The notes under the pieces were generated by a model. It had not been told where the DNA came from, searched no databases, and saw only the letters and a program-made list of their open reading frames with translations. Source: Acidobacteriota bacterium (GTDB lineage: Bacteria > Actinomycetota > AC-67). Taken from it: a stretch of 37,788 bases of DNA. This document shows, one piece after another, positions 1-7,503 of this stretch. The stretch spans positions 1 to 37,788 of the forward strand of contig JACQXY010000018.1 in NCBI GenBank assembly GCA_016208485.1, in the 5' to 3' direction. Within the stretch, counting starts at the first letter, position 1. The number at the start of each line of letters is the position of its first letter. A program made the translations under genes and the position numbers.

Positions 1-330
1 TCCCACGAGGAGAAGGTCGACCTGCTCGGCCGCGCGCGCGCCGTCCTGTTCCCGATCCAGTGGGAGGAGCCCTTCGGCCTGGTGATGCCCGAGGCAAACG
101 CCTGCGGCACCCCGGTGGTCGCCTTCGCGCGCGGCTCGGCCCCCGAGGTGATCGCCGACGGCGAGACCGGGTTCGTCGTCGAGGACCTCGACGCGATGTG
201 CGAGGCCGTCCTGCGCGCCGGCGAGATCTCGCCGGAGGCCTGCCGGCGCCGCGCCCGGGAGCAGTTCAGCGCCGAGGCGATGGTCCGGGGCTACGCGGAG
301 GTCTACGCGCGCGTGCTGGGCGCGCGCTGA
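1..330 (+). CDS. glycosyltransferase family 4, C-terminal end (5' truncated by window)
   Basis: The reading frame is open from the first base to the TGA at 328-330, so this is the last ~109 codons of a longer gene. The visible part carries the GT-B fold signature of GT1/GT4 enzymes: an E-x7-E motif in EEPFGLVMPEA followed by ACGTPVVAF and a GETGFVVE nucleotide-sugar-binding loop. These enzymes transfer a sugar from an NDP-sugar donor to an acceptor such as a lipid, glycan or small molecule. Donor and acceptor cannot be told from this fragment. It converges on the DUF4143 remnant, with a hairpin between them. Confidence 0.85.
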   Translation, partial: SHEEKVDLLGRARAVLFPIQWEEPFGLVMPEANACGTPVVAFARGSAPEVIADGETGFVVEDLDAMCEAVLRAGEISPEACRRRAREQFSAEAMVRGYAEVYARVLGAR

Positions 331-355
331 GCGCGCCTACGAGGACCGCGCGCTC
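329..355. terminator. hairpin between convergent genes
   Basis: GAGCGCGC (329-336) pairs perfectly with GCGCGCTC (348-355) around an 11-nt loop. It begins on the stop codon of the glycosyltransferase and ends 17 nt before the stop of the convergent DUF4143 remnant. There is no T-tract; a role as terminator is inferred from position. Confidence 0.45.
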
Positions 356-371
356 GACGGCGCCCGGTAGC

Positions 372-1346
372 TCAGCCGCTCCAGAGGGCTGAGATCGGGG
401 CCGCGACGATTCCCTCGTCCAGCTCGAAGGGCCGCGGCCCGGTGTGCAGGACGATCCCGAGCCGGAAGCCGGGGCCGAGCTGTTCTTTGAGCCAGCGCAG
501 ATGCCGGGCGTCCCGCAAGGAGGGCGAGGCGGTCGCCTTCACCTCGAACCCCAGGATCCCTTGAGGCGTCTCGATCACCAGATCCACCTCTTGCCGCTGG
601 TCTCTCGTACGAAGGTGAAACAGGCGGCCGCGGGAGGCCGCCACTTCCAGCTCCGCGCGCAACTGCGCGGCCACGAAGGTGTCGAGCACCCGGCCGAGGA
701 GATCGCCATCCCGCAGGACCTGCGCGGTCCCCACGAGCAGCAGAGGACCGAGGAGCCCCGCATCGGTCAGGTAGCGTTTCGGGGAGCGGATGAGGCGCTT
801 GAGCCTGTTCGTCGCCCACGCCGACGTCCACTCCACGACCAGGAGGTTCTTGAAGAGCTGCTCGTAGGCAATGGCGGTCTTCCGGTTGACGGCCGCCGCC
901 TCGTAGAGCGTCTTGTCCTCGAACACGCCTGCGGTGTTCGCGGCGAATGCCTCCAGGAACCGGCGCAGGCGATCGGGGTCACGACGAGGGTGAGCCTCCT
1001 TTACGTCGCGCGTTGCGAGCTGTCCAAGGTAGCTTGCGAGCCAGAGGGCACACTCGTCGGGGGGGCGCCCCAAGGCCGCCTCGGGGAATCCGCTCCCGAG
1101 AGCCATTTCGACGTAGTCGCGCAGGTCGAGTGTGCTCCGGGCGTCCCCGAGTGCTTCCGCCCCCTCGTCGATGAGCCGGTCGATCACCGACGGCGCCGTC
1201 GGGTCTCCGAACCGTTCCCTGCCGGTCACTCCCCACATCGTGAAGCGGATGAGACGACCCGTCCCCGGTCATGTGCTCGCCTCGAGATCCGCGCGGACCG
1301 ATCCGGTGAGGAGGAACCGCCCGGGGCGGCTCTTGCCCAGCCCAGG
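372..1346 (-). pseudogene. decayed DUF4143-type ATP-binding protein
   Basis: The open part (ATG at 1238 to stop at 372, 288 aa) matches the middle and the DUF4143/PD-(D/E)XK-like C-terminal half of the common AAA_14-DUF4143 proteins (DKTLYEAAAVNRKTA, YLTDAGLL, EVDLVIETPQGILGFEVKA). The family is normally about 400 aa with an N-terminal P-loop. Reading the same frame upstream of 1238 gives GRFLLTGSVRADLEAST, then TGA at 1269-1271, then PGTGRLIRFTMWG. The family consensus at the stop is TWPGTGR, so TGG has mutated to TGA. Homology fades beyond about 1346 and no Walker A is present, so the N-terminus is lost. The internal ATG at 1238 is not the ancestral start. Not expected to make a working ATPase. 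Confidence 0.75.
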
Positions 1347-1441
1347 ATGTTGCCCGTATTCGGATGGGCTGCGATGGCTGTCCGCCTGACGTTTGCTCGG
1401 GGGCTCTCCGTCCGGGGGCTTGCAAGGACCCCCGCATGGCC

Positions 1442-1456
1442 GTACACTGGCTGTAC
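1442..1456. promoter_or_regulatory. inverted repeat upstream of DUF1778 antitoxin
   Basis: GTACA-CTGGC-TGTAC is a perfect 5+5 inverted repeat with a 5-nt spacer, centred 32 nt before the antitoxin start. Ribbon-helix-helix antitoxins of GNAT toxin pairs autoregulate through operators in this position; assignment as the operator is inference. Confidence 0.45.
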
Positions 1457-1480
1457 AGCGGCCGGTCCAACGGAGGCGAG

Positions 1481-1765
1481 ATGAGCAAGACGGAAACGAG
1501 ACGTCGCAACAGGCGGATGGATCTTCGCACCACCCCTGAGGAGCGTGAACTGATCGACCGGGCCGTGCGCGCGACCGGGAGCGACCTGACGGATTTCGTG
1601 GTGTCCAGCACGGTGATGGCGGCGAGGCGCGCGCTGGCCGACCGTGACCGGTTCGAGCTCGACGCGCGGGCGCTTGCCGCCTGGGAGAAGATCAACGCCC
1701 GTCGGGCGCGGAACCTGCCGGGGCTGCGCCGGTTGATGCTACGTCCCTCCCCCTTCGGCAAGTGA
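1481..1765 (+). CDS. DUF1778 (TacA-like) ribbon-helix-helix antitoxin
   Basis: 94 aa. The start is ATG 1481, preceded by GGAGGCGAG; the frame is open upstream but does not look like protein there. The N-terminal part (RMDLRTTPEERELIDRAVRA, then DLTDFVVSS) is the ribbon-helix-helix DNA-binding fold of DUF1778. The C-terminal part (AWEKINARRARNLPGLRRL) is the flexible tail that in TacA-type antitoxins wraps and neutralises the GNAT toxin. It overlaps the acetyltransferase gene by 4 nt (GTGA), the usual antitoxin-first arrangement. It should bind its own promoter, with the inverted repeat at 1442-1456 as candidate operator. Confidence 0.85.
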   Translation: MSKTETRRRNRRMDLRTTPEERELIDRAVRATGSDLTDFVVSSTVMAARRALADRDRFELDARALAAWEKINARRARNLPGLRRLMLRPSPFGK

Positions 1766-2280
1766 GCGGGCGGTACCGAGCGCCCGAACCCCTCGCCGAC
1801 CGTCATGGCCTGTCGACCTTCGAGTGCCGGTCGACGGAGCAGACCGATTGGTTGCGACTGCACGCCCGTCAGTCGGCCGGCGCCGGCACGACCCGCGTGT
1901 TCGTCGTCACAGAGGCCGGCTCGCTTGTTGTCGTGGCCTACTACGCCTGGTGCATGGCCCAGCTCGACGTCGCAGCCGCACCGCAGCGACTGCGCAAGGG
2001 TGCTGGTCGGTACCCGCAACCCGTAGCGCTGCTTGCGCGTCTCGGTGTCGATCTGCACCACGAAGGACGTGGCCTTGGGGCGGCGCTCTTGCAGGATGTG
2101 TTCGTCCGGCTGCTCGCGCTGTCCACGGACATCGGCTGCCGAGGACTGCTCGTCCACGCTGAGTCGGCCCAGGCAAGGAACTTCTACGTGCACCTCGTCC
2201 CAGAGTTCGAAAGCAGCCCGACGGATGACCTGCATCTGGTGCTCCTCATGAAGGACATCCGCAAGACCTTTCGTCGCTGA
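1762..2280 (+). CDS. GNAT acetyltransferase toxin (TacT-like)
   Basis: 172 aa, GTG start overlapping the antitoxin stop. It has the GNAT fold: an acetyl-CoA pyrophosphate-binding loop HEGRGLGAALL and, near the end, ARNFYVHLVPEF with the conserved tyrosine used as general acid. TacT toxins acetylate the amino group of charged aminoacyl-tRNAs and stop translation. Paired with an upstream DUF1778 protein this is a type II toxin-antitoxin system. Its last 35 nt overlap the convergent 3' end of the metallophosphoesterase gene. Substrate tRNA not predictable. Confidence 0.8.
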   Translation: MSGRYRAPEPLADRHGLSTFECRSTEQTDWLRLHARQSAGAGTTRVFVVTEAGSLVVVAYYAWCMAQLDVAAAPQRLRKGAGRYPQPVALLARLGVDLHHEGRGLGAALLQDVFVRLLALSTDIGCRGLLVHAESAQARNFYVHLVPEFESSPTDDLHLVLLMKDIRKTFRR

Positions 2281-3139
2281 CCCGAGCTACTAGCTCGAGC
2301 AGGCATGCCTCCGGCCGGCACGCGAAGCGCACCGGCGCGTGCACCGAGGTCCCGAGCCCCGCGCTCACGTGCAGCCACGCCCCGTCGACGCTATGCACCC
2401 CGCGCGCCCACCGCCTCGGGACGGTGGAGTTGGTGACGAGCGCGCCGATCCCGGGGACGCGGAGCTGCCCGCCGTGGGTATGGCCGGCGAGGATCAGGTC
2501 GAAGCCGCGCGCGGCGAGCGCGCGAGCCGGGTCGGGGGCGTGCACGAGGGCGAGCCGGAAGCCTTCGCGCGCGCGCGGACTTGCGACCGAGAGGTCGTCC
2601 CGCCCGAGGTACGGGTCGTCGAGCCCGGCGATGTCGATGCCGCCGGTCTCGAAGGCGAGGTTCGAGGCGAGGCGCCATCCGGCGCGCTCGAGCCCGGCGA
2701 TCATCTCCGGCAGGCGCTCGTTCGTCCGCCCGGCTTCGGCGGCCGGTCCGCGGCGCGCCCGCAGGTAGCCGAGCGGGATCTTCGGCCCCGACCGGAAGTA
2801 ATCGTGCGAGCCGAGCACGAAGACGCCGCCGAGGCGCGCGCGGATCGCGGACAGGGCCTCGACGACGGCCTCGGCTCCGCGGTCGTCCTCGAGCAGGTCC
2901 CCGGTCGCCACGGCGAGGTCGGGCGCGAGGCTCCCGAGCGAGGCGATGAACCGGCACTTCCGCCGTTGCCCGGGGCGCATGTGGAGGTCGGAGACGTGCA
3001 GAATAGTGAGGGGCGCCGAGCCGGGCGGCAGACACGGCAGCCGGTGGCGGCGCACCGCCCACCACGTCCGCTCGACGAGCGAGGCGTAGATGAGGACGGC
3101 GGCCCCGGCGGCCGCAACAGCGAGGACGGCCCGCAGCAT
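2246..3139 (-). CDS. membrane-anchored calcineurin-like metallophosphoesterase (Rv3683-like)
   Basis: 297 aa. An N-terminal hydrophobic segment (about residues 3-25) anchors or exports the protein. The two-metal motifs follow in order: DLH (VSDLHM), GDLLED, GSHDYF, a histidine in LVHAPD, and GHTHGGQ. The usual GNHD box reads GSHD, a variant I know from actinobacterial relatives. This group resembles YaeI/YkuE-type phosphodiesterases acting at the membrane; the substrate is unknown. In M. tuberculosis the orthologous position (Rv3683) is next to ponA2. Here an accessory insert of about 4 kb separates them. The gene starts 6 nt after a TAGGAT element, so its mRNA is probably leaderless. Confidence 0.88.
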   Translation of the reverse strand: MLRAVLAVAAAGAAVLIYASLVERTWWAVRRHRLPCLPPGSAPLTILHVSDLHMRPGQRRKCRFIASLGSLAPDLAVATGDLLEDDRGAEAVVEALSAIRARLGGVFVLGSHDYFRSGPKIPLGYLRARRGPAAEAGRTNERLPEMIAGLERAGWRLASNLAFETGGIDIAGLDDPYLGRDDLSVASPRAREGFRLALVHAPDPARALAARGFDLILAGHTHGGQLRVPGIGALVTNSTVPRRWARGVHSVDGAWLHVSAGLGTSVHAPVRFACRPEACLLELVARVSDERSCGCPS

Positions 3140-3144
3140 CCGGG

Positions 3145-3151
3145 TATCCTA
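3145..3151. promoter_or_regulatory. shared bidirectional -10 element of two leaderless genes
   Basis: The seven bases TATCCTA hold TATCCT on the plus strand (3145-3150) and TAGGAT on the minus strand (3146-3151). Each hexamer is separated by exactly 6 nt from the start codon it faces: GTG 3157 of yqeY and ATG 3139 of the phosphoesterase. Neither gene has a Shine-Dalgarno sequence or room for one. Confidence 0.65.
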
Positions 3152-3156
3152 GACGC

Positions 3157-3603
3157 GTGGCGCTCAGGGACCAGGTCGGGGAGAACATGCGCGCGGCCAT
3201 GAAGGCCCGCGAGGCGCTGCGCGTGAGCACCCTGCGCATGGTGATGACCGCGATCAAGAACGCGGAGGTCGAGCGCCTGCACCTGCTCTCCGACGAGGAC
3301 GTGCTCGAGGTCATGGGCCGCGAGGCGAAGCGGCGCCGCGAGTCCATCGAGGCCTTCCGCGCGGGGAACCGCGCCGACCTCGTCGAGAAGGAGTCCGGGG
3401 AGCTCGCGGTCATCGAGGCCTACCTCCCGAGCCCGCTCTCCGACGAGGAGCTTGCGAGCCTGGTCTCCGAAGCGGTCGCCGAGACGGGGGCGGCCTCACC
3501 GAAGGACATGGGCGTGGTGATGAAGGCGCTCATGCCGAAGGTGCGCGGGCGCGCCGACGGCGCGCGGGTCTCGGCACTCGTGAAGGCGCGCCTCGGCGCC
3601 TGA
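3157..3603 (+). CDS. GatB/YqeY domain protein
   Basis: 148 aa, the usual length of YqeY. The helical family signatures are present: LRDQVGENMRAAMKARE, LRMVMTAIKNAEVE, EAKRRRESIEAFR, ELAVIEAYLPSPLSDEEL and a C-terminal KDMGVVMKALMPKVRGRADG. The domain is shared with the tail of the GatB subunit of Asp/Glu-tRNA amidotransferase and probably contacts tRNA, but the role of the stand-alone form is not established. GTG start chosen because it is 6 nt downstream of TATCCT. The pairing with a divergent metallophosphoesterase recurs in actinobacteria. Confidence 0.9.
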   Translation: MALRDQVGENMRAAMKAREALRVSTLRMVMTAIKNAEVERLHLLSDEDVLEVMGREAKRRRESIEAFRAGNRADLVEKESGELAVIEAYLPSPLSDEELASLVSEAVAETGAASPKDMGVVMKALMPKVRGRADGARVSALVKARLGA

Positions 3604-3647
3604 CGAACTCGCGAGTCCGCGCTCCCGGATCCGCTCAGGCCGGCGGT

Positions 3648-4028
3648 CTAGGGATGGCGAATCGCTACGCCCGTCGCGTGTGACGCGAGCGCGTCGAGGT
3701 CGGCGGGGTCTTGCGTGAGAATCGTGCCCCCCGGCTCGGCCGCGGCGGCGACGAGCGCATCGACGGCCGAGCCGCGTCCCGCGCGGGTGCGAAGCCAGGC
3801 GGCGCGCCGGGCCAGCGCTTCGGGGACCGCCTCGAAGACGGCGCAGGTCTTCAGAAGACGATTCACGGCGGCGTCACGGCCGGCGTGGCCGGTCAGGCTT
3901 TCAGCGAGCACGACGGATGGGACCATCGGTGGCCAGAGGCCTGCTCGACGGAAAGCCAGGATGAGTGCGGCGGCCTGCTGGTTGCGCTCGGCCAGCAAAG
4001 AGACCCCTCCGGAGTCGAGCACGAGCAT
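3648..4028 (-). CDS. PIN-domain ribonuclease toxin (VapC-like)
   Basis: 126 aa from ATG 4028. The PIN acidic residues are in place: Asp5 (MLVLDSGG), Glu in VVLAESLTG, Asp in SAVDALVAAA, and Asp in TQDPADLDAL. VapC toxins cut tRNA or rRNA. The upstream in-frame extension to 4070 is rejected because it overlaps the putative antitoxin frame. A 49-codon open frame ends 7 nt before this ATG, the position of a VapB, but it has no standard start codon. Confidence 0.75.
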   Translation of the reverse strand: MLVLDSGGVSLLAERNQQAAALILAFRRAGLWPPMVPSVVLAESLTGHAGRDAAVNRLLKTCAVFEAVPEALARRAAWLRTRAGRGSAVDALVAAAAEPGGTILTQDPADLDALASHATGVAIRHP

Positions 4029-4035
4029 GGAAAGG

Positions 4036-4185
4036 TCAGCCGGCCCTCTTGGAACGGTGGCGGCCGCCACGGACGATGGCCTCGGCGCGCCCCGAGACCT
4101 CGACGGAAGGCTCGCCGACCTCCGCGAGCAAGTCCGCGAGGTACCGGTCCGTCTCCGCGAGCAGGGCGAAGGGGAGCCTCGTCAG
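4036..4185 (-). CDS. candidate short antitoxin frame upstream of the PIN toxin
   Basis: A 49-codon open frame, too short to stand out as a gene, ends with TGA 7 nt before the PIN toxin start. It encodes an amphipathic acidic helix (LAETDRYLADLLAEVGE) and a basic tail (RGGRHRSKRAG), which suits a VapB-type antitoxin. It contains no ATG, GTG or TTG that would keep the acidic helix. The only possible start is CTG 4185, inside the stop codon of the upstream peptidase gene (CTGA overlap). It could be translated by coupling, or be the tail of an antitoxin whose 5' part was replaced. Unproven. Confidence 0.3.
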   Translation of the reverse strand: MTRLPFALLAETDRYLADLLAEVGEPSVEVSGRAEAIVRGGRHRSKRAG

Positions 4186-6065
4186 GGTTCAGCCACTGGC
4201 TCGACACAGCGTATGCCTGCCTGGGCCCCGCAGCCCGGTTCCGCGACCGGGACGATCGGCTGCACCTTCAGCACCGGCAGCAGGATGCTGGAGAGATGAT
4301 CGGGCTCGCTCAGGATCGCGTTGACCGAGGCGAGCCCCGATTCGTAGCCGTTGTACATGTGCCACGCGGGCGGCGCCGAGACCTCGACGAGCAACGAGTG
4401 TCCCCGCCGGAACACGTGTCCGAGAGGGAAAACCTCCACGGACAGCTTCACCGGAGTCCCAGGGGTCACCGGCGTCGGGTTCGTAAAGGGATGGTAGGGG
4501 CGCCAGATCTCCCCGGCGCGCTCGCCGGAGGCGATCCGGTCGCTCCGGAACTCGTCGACGGCCGCGAAGGACCCGCGCAACATGCCGTACTGCAGGTAGC
4601 TTCGGCTGCCGTCGGGCGCGCGATCGACCAGTTGCAGGAACACGTCCGTGTCGGCCCCCGTCGTCGCGAGCCAGAGGTCGGCGACCACCGGCCCGGCGAT
4701 CGCGGTGGGCGCGTCGAAATCGCGGACGTACACGAGAGAGTCCGGACCATCGGTCGTCGTCACCGGCCCCTGCGTCTGATCCAGGGTGTCGAGTGGCGCG
4801 ACGTAGCCGAGCGTCGTCACTGGATGCACCCAGGAGCCCCTATCCTCGAGCGAGGACACATAGGTCCTCCTCGGGTCCGGAGCCACCGGCTCCGCGTCGG
4901 AGAGCGCCCCGTCGCCCCGCAGGTACAGCCGAGTCCAAGACGTCTCGGGCAGCGGGAAGTCGCTCGACACGAGCGGCTCGTTGACGGCGGACGGCAAGCG
5001 CCCGACGGGATCGCTCGGACCGCGACGCGTCTCGAAGAACGCCAGCACACGCTTCTGAGGGTCGGTGACGTCGCCGCACCCGCTTCCGTCCTTGAGGATC
5101 CAGCAGTCAAGCCAGGTGCGCCGGTCGCGGTGGAAGATCTCATTGTGTGCGGTGTTGTGGACACCGTTCGTGAGAAGAAGCCGCTTGGGTACGCCGGTGG
5201 GGATGTGCTGCCACAGCATGGGGCCGCCGCGTCCCAGGGTCTGCTCGTCCTGATACTGCTGCGTGACGTGAATTGGTGCGCGGACACCGCCGGCCCGTGA
5301 GATGAGCGAGTGCCCGCGCCACCACGGCCCGTCCTCCCGCTGCGAGATCCCGTTGAGCAACGGGTCGTCCGTGGCGTGCGGCGGAGGCCGGGTCGCGATG
5401 TTGGCCGAGCACACGGGGTCACCGGCGGCAAGGCGCGACCCGTAGAGCTGCGCGCTCTGCACCTCGGAGATGGCGGGACGGAACGCCTCCGTCCAAATCA
5501 GCGGGAAGCCCACGTTGGGTATCCCGCCCATGTACACCATCCCTCTGTACAGGTCATCGATGAGGCCGGAGATCGCCACGGCCTTCAGGTCGGGCGGGTT
5601 GGTTGCCGCGACGAGAAACCCGGTGAGGCCGTAGTAGGAGTGCCCGACGATCCCCACCCGCCGGTTCGACCAGGGCTGCTTGACGATCCAGCTCTCGATC
5701 ACCTCGTAGCCGTCCTCGGCCTGCCGGTAGTCGAACAGGTCGAACCGCCCGCCCGAGCAGCCGGTCCCCCGGATCGAGGTGTGAACGGTGACGTACGCGC
5801 CTCCGTAGTCCGCCAGGATGGGGAGGGCCGCGCCCTCATAGCCGTCCATCATGAAGATCGCCGGCCAGCGCTCGGCCGCGTCGTCGGGGTCGAAGCCCAC
5901 GGGGTACTGGACCGCGGTGGCGAGTTTCACGCCGTCGGACATGGTGATGTAGACGAACTCGTTCTTCGCTTGCGCGTAGGGGGAGGTACTGCCAGGAATC
6001 GGCGCGAGCGCACCGATGAAGGCGAGAGCGGCGGCGAAGCGTCCATGGCGGAGCTTGAGCACCAC
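4182..6065 (-). CDS. secreted CocE/NonD (S15, X-Pro dipeptidyl-peptidase type) hydrolase
   Basis: 627 aa from GTG 6065, with GGAGG just upstream. Residues 1-33 form a signal peptide ending at a likely AQA cleavage site. The alpha/beta-hydrolase domain follows with the family triad: Ser143 in GHSYYG, Asp273 in QYQDEQT, and a histidine in NGVHNTAHN (303 or 307). After about residue 370 comes the beta-jelly-roll PepX_C domain (VADLWLATTGADTDVFLQLVD, then YHPFTNPTPVTPG). Such enzymes hydrolyse X-Pro dipeptides, esters or acylated amines; the sequence does not show which. It lies in the insert that separates yqeY from the PBP gene. Confidence 0.85.
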   Translation of the reverse strand: MVLKLRHGRFAAALAFIGALAPIPGSTSPYAQAKNEFVYITMSDGVKLATAVQYPVGFDPDDAAERWPAIFMMDGYEGAALPILADYGGAYVTVHTSIRGTGCSGGRFDLFDYRQAEDGYEVIESWIVKQPWSNRRVGIVGHSYYGLTGFLVAATNPPDLKAVAISGLIDDLYRGMVYMGGIPNVGFPLIWTEAFRPAISEVQSAQLYGSRLAAGDPVCSANIATRPPPHATDDPLLNGISQREDGPWWRGHSLISRAGGVRAPIHVTQQYQDEQTLGRGGPMLWQHIPTGVPKRLLLTNGVHNTAHNEIFHRDRRTWLDCWILKDGSGCGDVTDPQKRVLAFFETRRGPSDPVGRLPSAVNEPLVSSDFPLPETSWTRLYLRGDGALSDAEPVAPDPRRTYVSSLEDRGSWVHPVTTLGYVAPLDTLDQTQGPVTTTDGPDSLVYVRDFDAPTAIAGPVVADLWLATTGADTDVFLQLVDRAPDGSRSYLQYGMLRGSFAAVDEFRSDRIASGERAGEIWRPYHPFTNPTPVTPGTPVKLSVEVFPLGHVFRRGHSLLVEVSAPPAWHMYNGYESGLASVNAILSEPDHLSSILLPVLKVQPIVPVAEPGCGAQAGIRCVEPVAEP

Positions 6066-6194
6066 GATGACCTCCGGTCGATCGAGCCCTGACGCGTGAG
6101 GACTTCGACGCGCCGGGCCTGAACCCTGCGAACGGCGATGCCGGAATCGTCCCGCCCCGCAGGTCTGATGTGGCCTGACGAGCCCCAGACGAGA

Positions 6195-6224
6195 TTGACA
6201 CCGACTTAGTCTGGCAGCTAAATT
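6195..6224 (+). promoter_or_regulatory. near-consensus sigma-70-type promoter of the AAA ATPase gene
   Basis: TTGACA at 6195-6200, 18-nt spacer, TAAATT at 6219-6224. This is one of two perfect TTGACA -35 boxes I noticed in the window (the other precedes the DUF4160 gene). Confidence 0.6.
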
Positions 6225-6257
6225 AGGGTAGCACTATAAATGTAGGAGGTACCCTAA
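6223..6257. promoter_or_regulatory. 8-bp inverted-repeat operator overlapping promoter and RBS
   Basis: TTAGGGTA (6223-6230) and TACCCTAA (6250-6257) are perfect inverted repeats separated by 19 nt. The left arm overlaps the -10 and the start-point region. The intervening bases hold the AGGAGG ribosome site (6244-6249). A repressor dimer, or the RNA hairpin with the RBS in its loop, could both switch the gene. Confidence 0.55.
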
Positions 6258-6263
6258 CTCTCC

Positions 6264-7487
6264 ATGAACCAGGCCGCGGAGTTCCTGAACCCCTATCGTC
6301 CGGGCGCCGGACACATGCCGCCGCACTTGGCCGGCCGCGAGCGAGAGTTCGCGGAGTTCGATCGACTTCTGGATCAGGACGTCATCCTGGAGAACATGGT
6401 GCTCACAGGGCTCAGGGGTGTCGGCAAGACCGTTCTCCTGGACATGTTCAGGCCGCGCGCGGTCGAGAGGGGTTGGCGTTGGGTCGGCACCGATCTGTCC
6501 GAATCGGCGAGCGTCAGCGAGAGCCGCCTGGCCACGCGGCTCCTGGCCGACCTCTCGTTGATTGCCGCGGGTCTGGAGGTGCCGGAGTCCAAACCGGGCG
6601 TCGGGTTCTCTCCGCCGGGGGCAGAGAGGCGAACGCCGCTGACCTTCGACGTCCTCGGGGGGATCTTCCAGAGCACGCCCGGCCTTGTCGCCGACAAGAT
6701 CAAGGCCGCCCTGGAGTTCGTGTGGGAGAGTCTCGGGCGACAGGAACACCGCCGGGTGATCTTCGCCTACGACGAAGCCCAGAACCTCTCCGACTATGCC
6801 GGCAAGGAGGAGTACCCGCTCTCTCTTCTCTTGGACGTGTTCCAGTCCATTCAGAAGAAGGGCATCCCCTTCATGCTCATCTTGACCGGTCTCCCCACGC
6901 TGTTCCCGAAGCTTGTGGACGCGCGGACGTTCGCGGAGCGGATGTTCCGGGTGGTGACCGTCGGAAAGCTCACTCGGCATGAAAGCGAGCAGGCCATCCT
7001 GAGGCCCATCGAGGACGCGCAATGCCCTGTGCGTTTCAGCGATGAGTCGGTGGGCACGATCTGCGACGAGTCGGCCGGCTACCCGTACTTCATCCAGTTC
7101 ATCTGCCGCGAGGTCTTCGATATCTTCATCCAGCAGGCGGCGGGGGGCGGGCGCTCGGCCGTCCCCGTCGACCCCATCCAGCGGAAGCTGGATGCCGACT
7201 TCTTCGCCGGACGCTGGGCGAGAGTCACCGATCGGCAACGGCAACTGCTGTGGGTCATCGCGAGTCTCGATCATCCCGGCGACGAGTTCACGATCCAGGA
7301 GCTGGTCGCGCGGGCGAAGGAGCTGCTCGATAGGCCGTTCTCGCCGAGTCACGCGAATCAGATGCTCGCCGGCCTCGCGCAGCAGGGGCTCATCTACAAG
7401 AACCGGTTCGGAAGGTACTCGTTCGCGGTTCCGTTGCTCGGAAAGTTCATTCGCCGGACGTACGATCGCGCCTCGGTCCTGGGCTGA
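6264..7487 (+). CDS. stand-alone AAA ATPase (Orc1/Cdc6-like, AAA_16 type)
   Basis: 407 aa. Walker A GLRGVGKT (49-56), Walker B FAYDEAQN (168-174), a sensor-1 stretch LILTGLP, then a lid (GYPYFIQFICREVFDIF) and a C-terminal winged-helix-like region (ITDRQ-type RVTDRQRQLLWVIASLDHPGDEFTIQELV, then LAGLAQQGLIYKN). The order matches prokaryotic STAND/AAA_16 ATPases. No partner gene is joined to it: it is monocistronic, convergent with the PBP gene. It has its own strong promoter and a palindromic operator and is less GC-biased in its upstream region, which suggests acquisition. Role unknown; stress- or defence-related switching is only a guess. Confidence 0.75.
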   Translation: MNQAAEFLNPYRPGAGHMPPHLAGREREFAEFDRLLDQDVILENMVLTGLRGVGKTVLLDMFRPRAVERGWRWVGTDLSESASVSESRLATRLLADLSLIAAGLEVPESKPGVGFSPPGAERRTPLTFDVLGGIFQSTPGLVADKIKAALEFVWESLGRQEHRRVIFAYDEAQNLSDYAGKEEYPLSLLLDVFQSIQKKGIPFMLILTGLPTLFPKLVDARTFAERMFRVVTVGKLTRHESEQAILRPIEDAQCPVRFSDESVGTICDESAGYPYFIQFICREVFDIFIQQAAGGGRSAVPVDPIQRKLDADFFAGRWARVTDRQRQLLWVIASLDHPGDEFTIQELVARAKELLDRPFSPSHANQMLAGLAQQGLIYKNRFGRYSFAVPLLGKFIRRTYDRASVLG

Positions 7488-7503
7488 CGTTCCGCGGAAT
7501 GGT

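Noticed and set aside
444..1484. 346-codon plus-strand frame across the DUF4143 remnant
   Set aside because: Its translation is the antisense of the recognisable ATPase fragment and has no domain.
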